64,000 bases of DNA from Bradyrhizobium sp. SRS-191. Its GTDB lineage: Bacteria; Pseudomonadota; Alphaproteobacteria; Rhizobiales; Xanthobacteraceae. Made by a program: the position numbers and the translations under genes. Shown here piece by piece: positions 38,597 to 47,350 of the stretch. A model generated the notes under the pieces. That model was given only the letters and a program-made list of their open reading frames with translations, did no database searches and was not told where the DNA came from. The DNA is taken from NCBI RefSeq assembly GCF_024586915.1, contig NZ_JANBVS010000004.1, forward strand, positions 248,001-312,000, read 5' to 3'. Within the stretch, counting starts at the first letter, position 1. Each line of letters opens with the position of its first letter.

Positions 38597-41482
38597 TCAG
38601 CTCGCCGCTTCCAGCCGCTCTTCCGTCAGCAGCCGCATCGCGGCGTCGGCGTCCATCGGCTCGCCGAAGGCGTAGCCCTGGGCGTATTCGCAGCCGAGCT
38701 GATAGAGTTCCACTGCATCCGAATCCGTCTCCGCGCCTTCGGCCACCACGTCCATGCCGAGGTCGTGGGCCAGCGCGATGATCGACTTGAGGATCACCGG
38801 GCGGGTGCCGCGCGCGGTGGTGCGCACGAAGGACTGGTCGATCTTCAGGGTGTCGAACGGGAAGCGCTGCAGATAGGCAAGCGACGAGTGGCCGGTGCCG
38901 AAATCGTCGATCGACAGGCCGACGCCGAGCTCGCGGATGCGGGTCAGCATCTGCGCGGCGTGCTCCGGGTTCTCCATCACCAGCGATTCCGTCAGCTCGA
39001 TCTTGAGCGAGCCCCGCGCCACGGACGAGCGCGCCAGCACCGAGCGGATGTCGTGGATGAGGTCGTGGCGGAGCAGCTGGCGCGAGGAGACGTTGACGCT
39101 GGCGAAGATCGGCTCGCGCAGCCTTGTTGCGCGCTGCCAGACCGAGAGCTGGCGGGCGGTCTGGTCGAGCACGAAGGTGCCGAGATCGACGATCAGGCCG
39201 ATTTCTTCGGCGATGGTGATGAACTCGTTCGGCGACATCCGCCCAAGCTTGGGATGATCCCAGCGCGCCAGTGCCTCGAAGCCGGCGATGGAGCGATCCT
39301 CCAGCCGCACGATCGGCTGGTACAGGATGGTGATCTCCTGGCGCTCGATCGAGCGGCGCAACTCGCTTTCGAGCGTCAGCCGGTCGTTCTTGCGCGCGCG
39401 CATCGCCGGCTTGTAGACGTCGATGCGGTCGCCGCCGATGCGCTTGGAGTGATACATCGCAAGCTCGGCATCCTTGATGATGTCCTCCGACAGCTGCGTC
39501 TGCGGGTCGGACAAAGCGAGCCCGATCGAGGCGGTCAGGAAGATCTCGCGCTCGTTGAAGGCGATCGGCGCGCGGATGGTCTTGCGGATGGTCTCGGCGA
39601 AGGCGGTGATGCGGGCGGGGTCCTGCTCGGACAGCAGGATCAGGCCGAACTGATCGCCGGCCAGCCGCGCCAGCGTGTCCTGCGGCTTCAGGATTCGCGA
39701 CAACCGCCGCGCCAAAGTCAGCAGGATGGAATCGCCGACGGCGATGCCGACGGAATCGTTGACCTGCTTGAAGCGGTCGAGATCGATCACCATCAGGGTC
39801 GGCCGCAAGGTCGGCATCGTCTTGGCGAAATTGGCGACGGCGGCGAGGCGGTCGATGAACAGCTTGCGGTTGGGCAGGCCGGTCAGGTTGTCATGCACGC
39901 TGTCGTGGAGCAGGCGCTCCTCGGCATTCTTGAACTCGGTCACATCAGTCAGCGTGCCGACCACGCGCGAGACCTCGCCGTCGGAGCCGACCACCGGGCG
40001 CGCCTTCAGCGCGAACCACATGAAGTGACCGTCGGGCGTGCGCAGCCGGAAGTCCTGGACGAGGCGGCCGCGGCGCTGGTCGAGCACGCTGTCGAGCGCG
40101 GCGCGGAAGCGGTCCTGGTCGAGCGGATGCAGCACCTCGAGCCATTTCGCGGCCGGGCCTTCCAGCGTGCCGCGCTTGAGGCCGAGCAGGCTTTCGGTCT
40201 CGGGGCTGGTGAACACCTTGTCGGCGGAGACGTCCCAGTCCCAGATCAGGTCGCCGGAGCCGGCCAGCGCCAGCGCGCGGCGCTCGACGTCGGAGACGAT
40301 GCCGGTGGTAGCGCCGCCGCCCGCGAAAGCGTGCTGCATCACCGTGAAGCCGATCAGCATCACGATCAGCACGAGGCCGCCGAGCAGAGCAGGACCTACG
40401 ATGTCGTTGGTGACCTGGCCCGCGACCGTCATGCTGGCCGCGCCGACCCAGACGGTCAGCAGGAACCAGGTCGGGATCAGCAGCACCGCGCGGTCGAAGC
40501 CGTGGCTGGAGAGGTAGACGATCAGGGCGAAGCCGAGCACCGCGATCAAGAGCAGCGAGATGCGGGCAATGCCAGAGGCGACGGCGGGATCGAACAGCGC
40601 CACCGCGACCAGCGAGCCCAGGAAGAACAGCCAGCCCAGCGTGATGTGCGAATAGCGCACGTGCCAGCGCGACAGATTGAGATAGGCGAACAGGAAGACC
40701 AATAGGGTCGCCGCCAGGATCGCCTCGCCGGAGGCGCGCCAGACCCGCTCGGCATTGTTCGACATGTCCAGGACCTTGCCCCAGAAGCCGAAATCGACGC
40801 CGATATAGACCAGCACCGCCCAGGCCAGCGCCGCGGCGGCCGGAAACATGATGCTGCCCTTCACCACGAACAGGATCGTCAGCACTAGCGCAAGAAGTCC
40901 GGAGATGCCGATCACGATGCCCTGATACAGCGTGAACGAGTTGACCTTGTCCTTGTAGGCCTCCGGCTCCCATAGATAGAGCTGCGGCAGCTTGTCGGTG
41001 CGCAATTCGGCGACGAAGGTCACGACCGAGCCGGGGTCGAGGGTGACGCGGAAGACGTCGGCGGTCGGGCTCTCCTGCCGCTCGGGCAGGTCGCCGATCG
41101 AGGGCGTGATGGTGGCGATGCGCGACAGGCCGAGATCGGGCCACAGCACGCCGGAGCCGACCACGCGGTAATGCGGCGCCACGATCAGGCGATCGAGCTG
41201 GTCGTCGGTATTGTTGGCCAGCGCGAACACGATCCAGTGCTGGCCGCCCTCGCGGGCGCGCACCTCGATGCGGCGGACGATGCCGTCGGTGCCGGGCGCG
41301 GTCGAGACCTGGATGCGGTCGTTCTCGCTGCGCTGATGATCGAGGATGCCCGTCAGGTCGATCGCAGGCGCGTCGCTGCGAACGCTGACGGCGTCAACGG
41401 CCTGAGCGGGGGCAGCGGCACCACACATCACGAGGCCCAGCGCCACCATGGACGCTAGGCACCTGATCAGACGCAATGTCAA
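38597..41482 (-). CDS. 7TMR-DISM-like membrane sensor with PAS, degenerate GGDEF and EAL domains
   Basis: A 961-residue protein. A signal peptide is followed by a periplasmic domain of about 150 residues, then seven or eight membrane spans (about 185-400), a PAS/PAC unit (about 405-530), GGDEF (about 540-695) and EAL (about 705-955). The GGDEF site reads L-A-G-D-Q-F, so cyclase activity is unlikely. The EAL site is intact: F-E-A-L-A-R, N-V-S-S, E-L-T-E-S, D-D-F-G-T-G and K-I-D-Q-S-F-V, predicting cyclic di-GMP hydrolysis. TTG 41482 or, with better GGAG spacing, TTG 41476 is the start. Confidence 0.9.
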   Translation of the reverse strand: MTLRLIRCLASMVALGLVMCGAAAPAQAVDAVSVRSDAPAIDLTGILDHQRSENDRIQVSTAPGTDGIVRRIEVRAREGGQHWIVFALANNTDDQLDRLIVAPHYRVVGSGVLWPDLGLSRIATITPSIGDLPERQESPTADVFRVTLDPGSVVTFVAELRTDKLPQLYLWEPEAYKDKVNSFTLYQGIVIGISGLLALVLTILFVVKGSIMFPAAAALAWAVLVYIGVDFGFWGKVLDMSNNAERVWRASGEAILAATLLVFLFAYLNLSRWHVRYSHITLGWLFFLGSLVAVALFDPAVASGIARISLLLIAVLGFALIVYLSSHGFDRAVLLIPTWFLLTVWVGAASMTVAGQVTNDIVGPALLGGLVLIVMLIGFTVMQHAFAGGGATTGIVSDVERRALALAGSGDLIWDWDVSADKVFTSPETESLLGLKRGTLEGPAAKWLEVLHPLDQDRFRAALDSVLDQRRGRLVQDFRLRTPDGHFMWFALKARPVVGSDGEVSRVVGTLTDVTEFKNAEERLLHDSVHDNLTGLPNRKLFIDRLAAVANFAKTMPTLRPTLMVIDLDRFKQVNDSVGIAVGDSILLTLARRLSRILKPQDTLARLAGDQFGLILLSEQDPARITAFAETIRKTIRAPIAFNEREIFLTASIGLALSDPQTQLSEDIIKDAELAMYHSKRIGGDRIDVYKPAMRARKNDRLTLESELRRSIERQEITILYQPIVRLEDRSIAGFEALARWDHPKLGRMSPNEFITIAEEIGLIVDLGTFVLDQTARQLSVWQRATRLREPIFASVNVSSRQLLRHDLIHDIRSVLARSSVARGSLKIELTESLVMENPEHAAQMLTRIRELGVGLSIDDFGTGHSSLAYLQRFPFDTLKIDQSFVRTTARGTRPVILKSIIALAHDLGMDVVAEGAETDSDAVELYQLGCEYAQGYAFGEPMDADAAMRLLTEERLEAAS

Positions 41483-41644
41483 ATCTCCGCGTTCGACACC
41501 AAACCACAGCGAAACAGTTCAAACTTAAAGCGACGTTCGCAAAGGATTTGGAGCCGTTCCAGGCACGGTTCAGATGTGCGCGATCATTGGCACGAAAGCG
41601 AGGAAAATCAAAGAGTTTCCAAACACGCTCTGTTTAGAGAGCGA

Positions 41645-42643
41645 CTAGATTTCCAACACAATTTTGCCAATATGTTGGCTCGTCTCCATGCGTGCATGGG
41701 CTTTTGCTGCATCCACCAGTGGAAAGGTCGAGTCCATCAGGGGCTTGATGCGGCCCTCGCGCAGGAACGGCATCACCTTGGCCTCGATCGCCGCCACCAT
41801 CGCCGCCTTGTCGGCATTGCTGCGCGGACGCAGCGTCGAGCCGGTGTGGGTGAGGCGCTTCACCATCAACTTGACGAAATTGACGGTCGCCTTGGGGCTG
41901 CCAAGGAAGGCGATCTGGACGATGCGGCCATCGGTCGCCGCCGCGTCGTAATTGCGCTCGATATACTCGCCGCCGACCATGTCGAGGATGACATTGGCGC
42001 CCTTGCCGCCGGTCGCCTCCTTGACGACAGTGACGAAGTCCTCGGTCTTGTAGTTGATGGCGCGGTCAGCGCCGAGCTTGACGCAGGCGTCCGCCTTGTC
42101 CTGCGAGCCGACGGTGACCAGTACCTTGGCGCCGAATGCCTTGGCGAGCTGGATCGCCATGGTGCCGATGCCCGAGGAGCCGCCATGCACCAGCAGGGTC
42201 TCGCCCTCCTTGAGGCCGCCGCGCTCGAACACGTTGTGCCAGACCGTCATCAGGGTCTCGGGCAGGGCGCCGGCCTCCTTGACGGACAGCGCCGGCGGCA
42301 CCGCCATCGCCTGGGCGTCCTGCGCAATGCAATATTCGGCGTAGCCGCCGCCGGCGACCAGCGACATCACGGTGTCGCCGAGCTTGTGCCTGATAGCACC
42401 GTCGCCGAGCGCCACGACTTCGCCCGCGACTTCCAGCCCCGGCAGGTCGCTGGCGCCGGGCGGCGGCGGATAGCTGCCGGAGCGCTGGGCGACGTCGGGA
42501 CGGTTCACGCCCGCGGCCTTCACCTTGATCAGGATCTCGCCCGGGCCGGGCTTGGGAACAGGCCGGGTCTCCGGCTTCAGCACTTCCGGTCCGCCCGGCT
42601 GGCTGATGGCAACCACGGTCATTTGCGCGGGCAGCTGTTCCAT
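41645..42643 (-). CDS. NAD(P)H:quinone oxidoreductase (zinc-independent MDR, PIG3/Qor-like)
   Basis: A 332-residue medium-chain reductase. The N-terminal GroES-like domain has N-R-P-D-V-A-Q-R-S-G-S-Y-P-P-P and lacks catalytic zinc ligands. The nucleotide site is G-G-S-S-G-I-G-T-M-A-I-Q-L-A near residue 150 and M-V-G-G-E-Y-I follows, as in PIG3-type quinone oxidoreductases. AAGGAT before ATG 42643 supports the start; ATG 42622 is possible. It is a single gene, divergent from DUF1192. Confidence 0.9.
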   Translation of the reverse strand: MEQLPAQMTVVAISQPGGPEVLKPETRPVPKPGPGEILIKVKAAGVNRPDVAQRSGSYPPPPGASDLPGLEVAGEVVALGDGAIRHKLGDTVMSLVAGGGYAEYCIAQDAQAMAVPPALSVKEAGALPETLMTVWHNVFERGGLKEGETLLVHGGSSGIGTMAIQLAKAFGAKVLVTVGSQDKADACVKLGADRAINYKTEDFVTVVKEATGGKGANVILDMVGGEYIERNYDAAATDGRIVQIAFLGSPKATVNFVKLMVKRLTHTGSTLRPRSNADKAAMVAAIEAKVMPFLREGRIKPLMDSTFPLVDAAKAHARMETSQHIGKIVLEI

Positions 42644-42741
42644 GAGAGATCCTTGGGCGATTGCTTGGGCGATTGAACGGGCGGGTACTGCGGCGTGCTT
42701 AAGCCAGCCCGGGCCCCGCTGGCAACCGGGAGAGGGTTAAG

Positions 42742-42933
42742 ATGGCAAACGAGGACGACGACCGGCCGCGCAAGGCCACCTCGCACGAGATCGGCCAGGA
42801 CCTGTCGATGCTCTCGGTCGAGGAGCTGACCGGCCGCATCGTGCTGCTGCGCGGCGAGATCGAGCGCATCGAGCAGGCCGTCGCCAAGAAGCGCGCCTCG
42901 CGCGACGCCGCCGCCAGCATCTTCAAGTCCTGA
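42742..42933 (+). CDS. DUF1192 family protein
   Basis: A 63-residue protein matching DUF1192, a small alphaproteobacterial family of unknown function. The charged N-terminus (D-D-D-R-P-R) leads to the core L-S-V-E-E-L-T-G-R-I-V-L-L-R-G-E-I-E-R-I, predicted to be helical and possibly dimeric, and an Ala-rich tail. The length is normal for the family. Confidence 0.87.
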   Translation: MANEDDDRPRKATSHEIGQDLSMLSVEELTGRIVLLRGEIERIEQAVAKKRASRDAAASIFKS

Positions 42934-42960
42934 CCTGGTTCCGCGGCACGTGGAAATACG

Positions 42961-42977
42961 GTCGGCCAGTGGCCGAC
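42961..42977. other. Perfect 7-bp hairpin after DUF1192
   Basis: GTCGGCC and GGCCGAC pair perfectly across an AGT loop, 28 bases after the DUF1192 stop. No T-run follows, so termination is only possible if factor-assisted. Confidence 0.35.
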
Positions 42978-43004
42978 ATGGCTAACGAAGTTTGAAAAAT
43001 TTCC

Positions 43005-43141
43005 GCCATTTACGGTTGATTAAGCTTTCGCGTTTACAACCGTAACCGTCCTCGTTTGGACACCGAGTGGCTCCTGTCCACTCTGTTTGACGCCTCCCTG
43101 TTATCAACTTCAAAGCCGCCGGCAACGGCGGCTCTTTTTTT
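43005..43141 (+). ncRNA. Candidate trans-acting small RNA with three hairpins
   Basis: Within a 637-base gap lie three hairpins on the plus strand: TTACGGTTG/CAACCGTAA (43010-43018 with 43037-43045), GAGTGG/CCACTC (43065-43070 with 43078-43083) with loop CTCCTGT, and a strong intrinsic terminator (43114-43141). The second loop and the following GCCTCCCTG linker are C/U-rich and complementary to Shine-Dalgarno sequences, as in several Rhizobiales small RNAs. The terminator has no coding gene immediately upstream. The 5' end and promoter are not resolved, and I cannot assign a known family. Confidence 0.42.
43114..43141 (+). terminator. Strong intrinsic terminator with GCAA tetraloop
   Basis: AGCCGCCG (43114-43121) and CGGCGGCT (43126-43133) pair perfectly around GCAA, followed by C and seven T. 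It is 180 bases after DUF1192, so it ends either a long DUF1192 3' UTR or, more interestingly, a separate small transcript. The remaining 430 bases up to DUF1465 show nothing further that I can name. Confidence 0.88.
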
Positions 43142-43570
43142 GCGCGGCCCGCCATCCGGCGTTCGAAGCCCGGCCATTGCAAGGTTGTTAACGCATCCGA
43201 GCTCGAGGAGGCGGCGGCCGGCTGCTGCCGGGAACGATGATCGCGGGTCCGTCTTGAGCCAAGGTCTCGGTCGTCTCGATCGGCCGATACCGGCAGAATT
43301 CTGTGCGGCGCCGCAGGCGAGCAGCAATCATCCGGTCTTGGACCGCACATTATTGCCGTGATCGTGTTTGCTAGTTGGACGTGTGAGGCGACTCAGCGCG
43401 ATCAGCCGTGCTGCAGCCGCAAGTGGTACGAGGGCACGGTACGTCCCACGCCGTGGAAACCATAAAAGCCGTTGCTGCTGGACTCTCGAAACCGGCCGCG
43501 CAATGATTTGTTCATCATACCGGCGCGGTTGCCGGATTGCGTAATCAGTCGCGTATATGAGGCGTTAACC

Positions 43571-44083
43571 ATGTCGGACCGTTTGCTGGGCGATGGCGCT
43601 CTTGTTCAGTTCAATGAGCGGCTCACCAACTCAGCTGCATTCGGCGCGCTGTTCCGGGAAGGCATGGATCTGGTCGAAGAGACCGCCGCCTATCTCGACG
43701 GTGAGGGCCGCAACGAAGCCAAGGCGCTGGACCGGGCCGTCAGCCTGACCTACGCGACCGAGAGCATGCGGCTCACCACGCGTCTGATGCAGCTCGCCTC
43801 CTGGCTGCTGCTGCACCGCGCGGTGAAGGAGGGCGAGATGACCCTCGGCCAGGCGAACCGCGAGAAGACCAAGGTCAAGCTGACCGCCGCCGATCCGGGT
43901 CCGTCCGACCTGCTCGAGAAGCTGCCGCAGCAGCTGCAGGACCTGATCGCCCGCTCGATGAGCCTGCAGGCCCGGGTGCGCCGCCTCGACTCCACCATCC
44001 ACTCGCCGCCGCCGGACCAGAGCGCGATCGGCAATCCCCTGGTGCCGCACCTGAACCGGCTGAAGGCTGCCTTCGAGCAATAA
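43571..44083 (+). CDS. DUF1465 family protein
   Basis: A 170-residue, largely helical cytoplasmic protein of DUF1465, an alphaproteobacterial family of unknown role sometimes annotated as a regulator. The core includes F-N-E-R-L-T-N-S-A-A-F, G-M-D-L-V-E-E-T-A-A-Y-L-D-G, E-S-M-R-L-T-T-R-L-M-Q-L-A-S-W-L-L and L-Q-A-R-V-R-R-L-D at the end. ATG 43571 is chosen because the family begins there; the frame is open to 43472. A bidirectional terminator follows and rpmE converges with it. Confidence 0.87.
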   Translation: MSDRLLGDGALVQFNERLTNSAAFGALFREGMDLVEETAAYLDGEGRNEAKALDRAVSLTYATESMRLTTRLMQLASWLLLHRAVKEGEMTLGQANREKTKVKLTAADPGPSDLLEKLPQQLQDLIARSMSLQARVRRLDSTIHSPPPDQSAIGNPLVPHLNRLKAAFEQ

Positions 44084-44160
44084 GCCGCAGATCCGCGGCT
44101 CGGCCTTGGCCGAGCCGGCTGTTCACCGCAACACCGGCTCAATAAAATGGTCCAAACAAA

Positions 44161-44186
44161 AACGCCCCCGTTTCCGGGGGCGTTTT
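44161..44186. terminator. Bidirectional intrinsic terminator, DUF1465/rpmE
   Basis: AACGCCCCCG (44161-44170) pairs with CGGGGGCGTT (44175-44184) across TTTC, with TTTT on the plus side and an A-rich stretch (44153-44162) giving T on the minus side. It separates the convergent DUF1465 and rpmE genes. Confidence 0.9.
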
Positions 44187-44238
44187 GCTGTGAGGGTCTA
44201 TGGAAGGAGCCTTGGGCCGCGAAGCGGCCCGGCAGGCA

Positions 44239-44466
44239 TCAATCCTTCTTGAGGAAGCCCTGGAACTTCTTCTGGAAACGCGAGACGCGGCCGCCGCGGT
44301 CCATGAGCTGCTGGGTGCCGCCGGTCCAGGCCGGGTGCGACTTGGGGTCGATGTCGAGGTTGAGCTTGTCGCCCTCTTTGCCCCAGGTCGAGCGGGTCTG
44401 GTACTCGGTGCCATCGGTCATCACGACCGTAATCGTATGATAATTCGGGTGAATGTCGGCTTTCAT
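44239..44466 (-). CDS. rpmE: Ribosomal protein L31, zinc-free type
   Basis: A 75-residue large-subunit ribosomal protein. [10 protein letters not shown] at the start, T-R-S-T-W-G and S-H-P-A-W-T-G-G are typical of L31. The CxxC zinc ligands present in the C+ form are absent, so this is the C- type, as common in alphaproteobacteria. ATG 44466 matches the family start; a longer frame to 44496 is not needed. It diverges from the MsbA-like exporter. Confidence 0.95.
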   Translation of the reverse strand: MKADIHPNYHTITVVMTDGTEYQTRSTWGKEGDKLNLDIDPKSHPAWTGGTQQLMDRGGRVSRFQKKFQGFLKKD

Positions 44467-44713
44467 GGCAGATCCTACGGCGTGATGCGAAGACATGACG
44501 CGGCGCAGTCGCGCCTGATCCTGTCGTCACTGAAGGGGGACAATTGGGGCGCTCTATAGCCCAAGGTCCCGCCCAAAACAAGCCAAGGTCGCCAAACAAG
44601 CCAGGGTCTCAGGTCTGTTACCTTGGTATGTTTCCGGATTTGCCAAGGCCGGTCCGGCAGGCCTATCACGACGTCAGATTGGATGAATTCTCAGGTGGCC
44701 CCAAGGTGATCGC

Positions 44714-46573
44714 ATGAGTGCAGTGGAACGGCTTGACGAGCGGCAGAATGCTGGCCCCTCGGCGCAGGACGTGGTCGAGGATGCCGTCGCCGCCGTCGAG
44801 GCGCTGACCGAACCGGATGCCCCGGTCCGCCGCTCCAAGCTGCGCCCGCTGCTCGCACTGGCCCCCTATATCGCCCGTTACCGCATCCGCGCCTTCCTCG
44901 CCCTGATCGCGCTGACGGTCGCCGCACTCACCACGCTGCTGGTGCCGGTCGCGGTCCGCCGCATGATCGATTTCGGCTTCACGCCGAAGGGCATCGAGCT
45001 GATCAACAGCTATTTCAGCGTCATGATCGCCGTGGTGGCCGTGCTCGCGCTGGCCAGCGCCGCCCGCTACTACCTGGTGATGACGATCGGCGAACGCATC
45101 GTCGCCGACATCCGCCGCGACGTGTTCGCGCATCTGATGTCGCTGTCGCCGTCGTTCTTCGACTCTGCGCGCTCCGGCGAACTGGTCTCCCGCCTCACAG
45201 CCGATACGACCCAGATCAAGGCTGCCGCGGGCGCCTCGGTCTCGATCGCGTTGCGCAATCTGCTGCTGTTTCTCGGTGCCACCGCGATGATGGTGTTCAC
45301 CAGCCCGAAGCTGTCGCTGTTCGTGCTGCTGGCGATCCCGCTGATCGTGCTGCCGCTGGTGGCGTTCGGCCGCTGGGTCCGCCGTCTGTCGCGCAACGCG
45401 CAGGACACGCTGGCGGATGCATCGGCTTACGCGTCCGAGCTGGTCGGCGCGATCAGGACGGTGCAGGCCTATACCAGCGAGAAGCTCGCCGCCGGGCGCT
45501 TCGGCGGCGAGGTCGAGCAGGCCTATGAGGCCGCGCGCGTCTCGACGCAGGCGCGCGGCGTGCTCACCGCGATCATCATTTTCATCGTGTTCTCCAGCGT
45601 GGTGGCGATCCTCTGGGTCGGCTCGCACGATGTGCTGACCGGCAACATCAGTGCGGGGCGGCTCGGCCAGTTCGTCCTGTACGCGGCGTTTGCGGCGGCC
45701 GGCCTCGGCCAGCTCTCCGAGGTCTGGGGCGAAGTCTCGGCCGCCTCCGGCGCTGCCGAGCGGCTGTTCGAGCTGCTGCACGTGCGGCCGCAGATCACCG
45801 CGCCGGCGCATCCGACGGCGCTGCCGGAGCCGGCGCGCGGCGACATCGGGTTCGACCACGTCAGCTTCGCCTATCCGAGCCGGCCTGACGTGCGTGTGCT
45901 CGAGGACGTGTCGTTCGCGATCCGCGCCGGCGAGAAGGTCGCGATCGTCGGTCCCTCCGGTGCCGGCAAGAGCACGCTGTTTCATCTGCTGCTGCGCTTC
46001 TACGATCCGGCCTCCGGTTCGATCGCGGTCGATGGCGTGCCGGTGCGCGCCGCCGACCCGCGCAAGGTGCGCGAGCGGATGGCGCTGGTGCCGCAGGAGT
46101 CCGTGGTGTTCGCGACAAGCGCGCGCGAGAACATCCGCTTCGGCCGTCCCGAGGCGACCGATGCCGAGGTCGAGCGCGCCGCCGATCTCGCCCATGCCAG
46201 CGAGTTTATCCGCCGCTTGCCGGAGGGATTCGAGACGCAGCTCGGCGAACGCGGCGTGACGCTCTCGGGCGGACAGCGCCAGCGCATCGCGATCGCCCGC
46301 GCCATCCTGCGTGACGCGCCCTTGCTTCTGCTCGACGAGGCCACCTCGGCGCTCGATGCGGAGAGCGAGACCCTGGTGCAGACCGCGCTCGAAGGCCTGA
46401 TGAAGGACCGCACGACCTTGGTGATCGCGCATCGCCTCGCGACGGTGTTGTCCTGCGACCGCATCCTGGTCATGGACCGCGGCCGCATCGTCGAGCAGGG
46501 CACGCATTCGTCGCTGGTTGCGGCCAACGGCCTCTACGCGCGGTTGGCGCGGCTGCAGTTCGAGACCGTGTAG
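44714..46573 (+). CDS. ABC exporter, MsbA-like (membrane plus ATPase domains)
   Basis: A 619-residue half-transporter: a six-span ABC_membrane domain (about 55-335) fused to an ATPase domain (about 375-610). Walker A is GPSGAGKST, the signature is [15 protein letters not shown], Walker B is LLLLDEATSALD and the switch is I-A-H-R-L-A-T. The D-V-S-F-A-I-R-A-G-E-K-V-A block is usual in lipid/multidrug exporters. The family in alphaproteobacteria is annotated as lipid A or multidrug exporter; the cargo cannot be told. It is transcribed alone. Confidence 0.9.
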   Translation: MSAVERLDERQNAGPSAQDVVEDAVAAVEALTEPDAPVRRSKLRPLLALAPYIARYRIRAFLALIALTVAALTTLLVPVAVRRMIDFGFTPKGIELINSYFSVMIAVVAVLALASAARYYLVMTIGERIVADIRRDVFAHLMSLSPSFFDSARSGELVSRLTADTTQIKAAAGASVSIALRNLLLFLGATAMMVFTSPKLSLFVLLAIPLIVLPLVAFGRWVRRLSRNAQDTLADASAYASELVGAIRTVQAYTSEKLAAGRFGGEVEQAYEAARVSTQARGVLTAIIIFIVFSSVVAILWVGSHDVLTGNISAGRLGQFVLYAAFAAAGLGQLSEVWGEVSAASGAAERLFELLHVRPQITAPAHPTALPEPARGDIGFDHVSFAYPSRPDVRVLEDVSFAIRAGEKVAIVGPSGAGKSTLFHLLLRFYDPASGSIAVDGVPVRAADPRKVRERMALVPQESVVFATSARENIRFGRPEATDAEVERAADLAHASEFIRRLPEGFETQLGERGVTLSGGQRQRIAIARAILRDAPLLLLDEATSALDAESETLVQTALEGLMKDRTTLVIAHRLATVLSCDRILVMDRGRIVEQGTHSSLVAANGLYARLARLQFETV

Positions 46574-46628
46574 TTTCAGCAACACGAGTGGGCGATCTGC
46601 AACACCGCGAATTCTCGTCGCGGGCCCT

Positions 46629-46654
46629 GCAACCTTTCTCCAGCTTTGTACGTT
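46629..46654 (+). promoter_or_regulatory. Weak EcfG-like promoter before small membrane protein
   Basis: GCAAC (46629-46633), 17 bases, then CGTT (46651-46654). The -10 matches the EcfG consensus and the -35 differs from GGAAC at one base. It is 58 bases before the start of a 66-residue membrane protein. Confidence 0.3.
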
Positions 46655-46712
46655 CCCTGCCGGAACCGAGGGTGCGCTCATGCGCGTACCCGAACCAACA
46701 GGAGCAACGGAC

Positions 46713-46913
46713 ATGCCTTATCGTCGTGGCAGTTTTGCCCTTACGCCCCCGTCATTCGTGATCTTCGCAATCGCGCTCGTGCTCGCACTGGTCGCGATGC
46801 TCGCCCACTACATGCACGCCTCGGTGCCGCTGTTGTCGGCCGCCCACGCCTTCGACGCGCTGGCGATCGCCTTCGTGGTGCTGACCATCGGCGTGCTGTT
46901 CCGCGGCGTGTAG
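46713..46913 (+). CDS. Small two-span membrane protein
   Basis: A 66-residue protein with a basic start (M-P-Y-R-R-G-S-F) and two hydrophobic segments at about residues 14-32 and 45-64, separated by A-H-Y-M-H-A-S-V. AGGAGC at 46700-46705 supports ATG 46713; the frame is open much further upstream, overlapping the exporter in another frame, and that extension is not believed. I do not recognise a family. A weak stress-promoter motif precedes it. Confidence 0.65.
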   Translation: MPYRRGSFALTPPSFVIFAIALVLALVAMLAHYMHASVPLLSAAHAFDALAIAFVVLTIGVLFRGV

Positions 46914-46934
46914 TTGCAGCCCGCCATCGCCACA

Positions 46935-47099
46935 GTGTCGCCCCTGCGAACGCAGGGGCCCATAACCCCGGTCGAACATGTGGCAGGCAATGCTCGCCAC
47001 ATCGTTCTTCGCAACACATCTGCTGCGGCGTATGGGTCCCGGATCTGCCCTCGCTGCGCTCGGTTGTCCGGGACGACAGCAGTGGGCGTGGCTGCGACG
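46935..47099. repeat. 165-base intergenic repeat, tandem copy 1
   Basis: A 165-base sequence containing the hairpin CCCCTGCG.../CGCAGGGG and the family-A-like CGTATGGGTCCCGGATC...GTCCGGGACGAC right end. It recurs at 47145-47309 with about 7 visible differences, a 210-base period. The left arm differs from the other family A elements, so this is a mosaic. It and copy 2 fill the 429-base gap between the small membrane protein and the acetyltransferase. Confidence 0.8.
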
Positions 47100-47144
47100 C
47101 GGGCTACCGCTGGTGTGTGTAGTTTACTGATTGCGGCACCTTCG

Positions 47145-47309
47145 GTGTCGCCCCTGCGAACGCAGGGGCCCATAACCCCGGTCGAACATGTGGCAGGCAA
47201 TGCTCGCCACATCGTTCTTCGCAACACATCTGCTGCGGCGTATGGATCCCGGATCTGCCCTCGCTTCGCTCGGTTGTCCGGGATGACGGCGGAGGGTGTG
47301 GCTGCGACG
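47145..47309. repeat. 165-base intergenic repeat, tandem copy 2
   Basis: The second copy of 46935-47099, offset by exactly 210 bases. Differences include GGGTCCC to GGATCCC and GGACGACAGC to GGATGACGGC. The 45-base spacer before it (47100-47144) is not repeated. Confidence 0.8.
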
Positions 47310-47310
47310 T

Positions 47311-47350
47311 GGAAGTCTTCGCCTAGGCGCGGAAGTTTTCGCCTAGGGGC
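47311..47350. repeat. Two 20-base tandem units over the acetyltransferase stop
   Basis: GGAAGTCTTCGCCTAGGCGC (47311-47330) is followed by GGAAGTTTTCGCCTAGGGGC (47331-47350), with two mismatches. The minus-strand stop codon TAG (47343-47345) of the GNAT gene lies in the second unit and the same trinucleotide recurs in the first. Confidence 0.75.

Noticed and set aside
43150..43185. T-arm-like GTTCGAAGCCC in the gap before DUF1465
   Set aside because: No acceptor stem, anticodon arm or CCA-compatible partner was found around it, so not a tRNA.
46935..47309. Tandem repeats as a CRISPR array
   Set aside because: Only two units of 165 bases with a 45-base spacer, internal palindromes and no cas genes.
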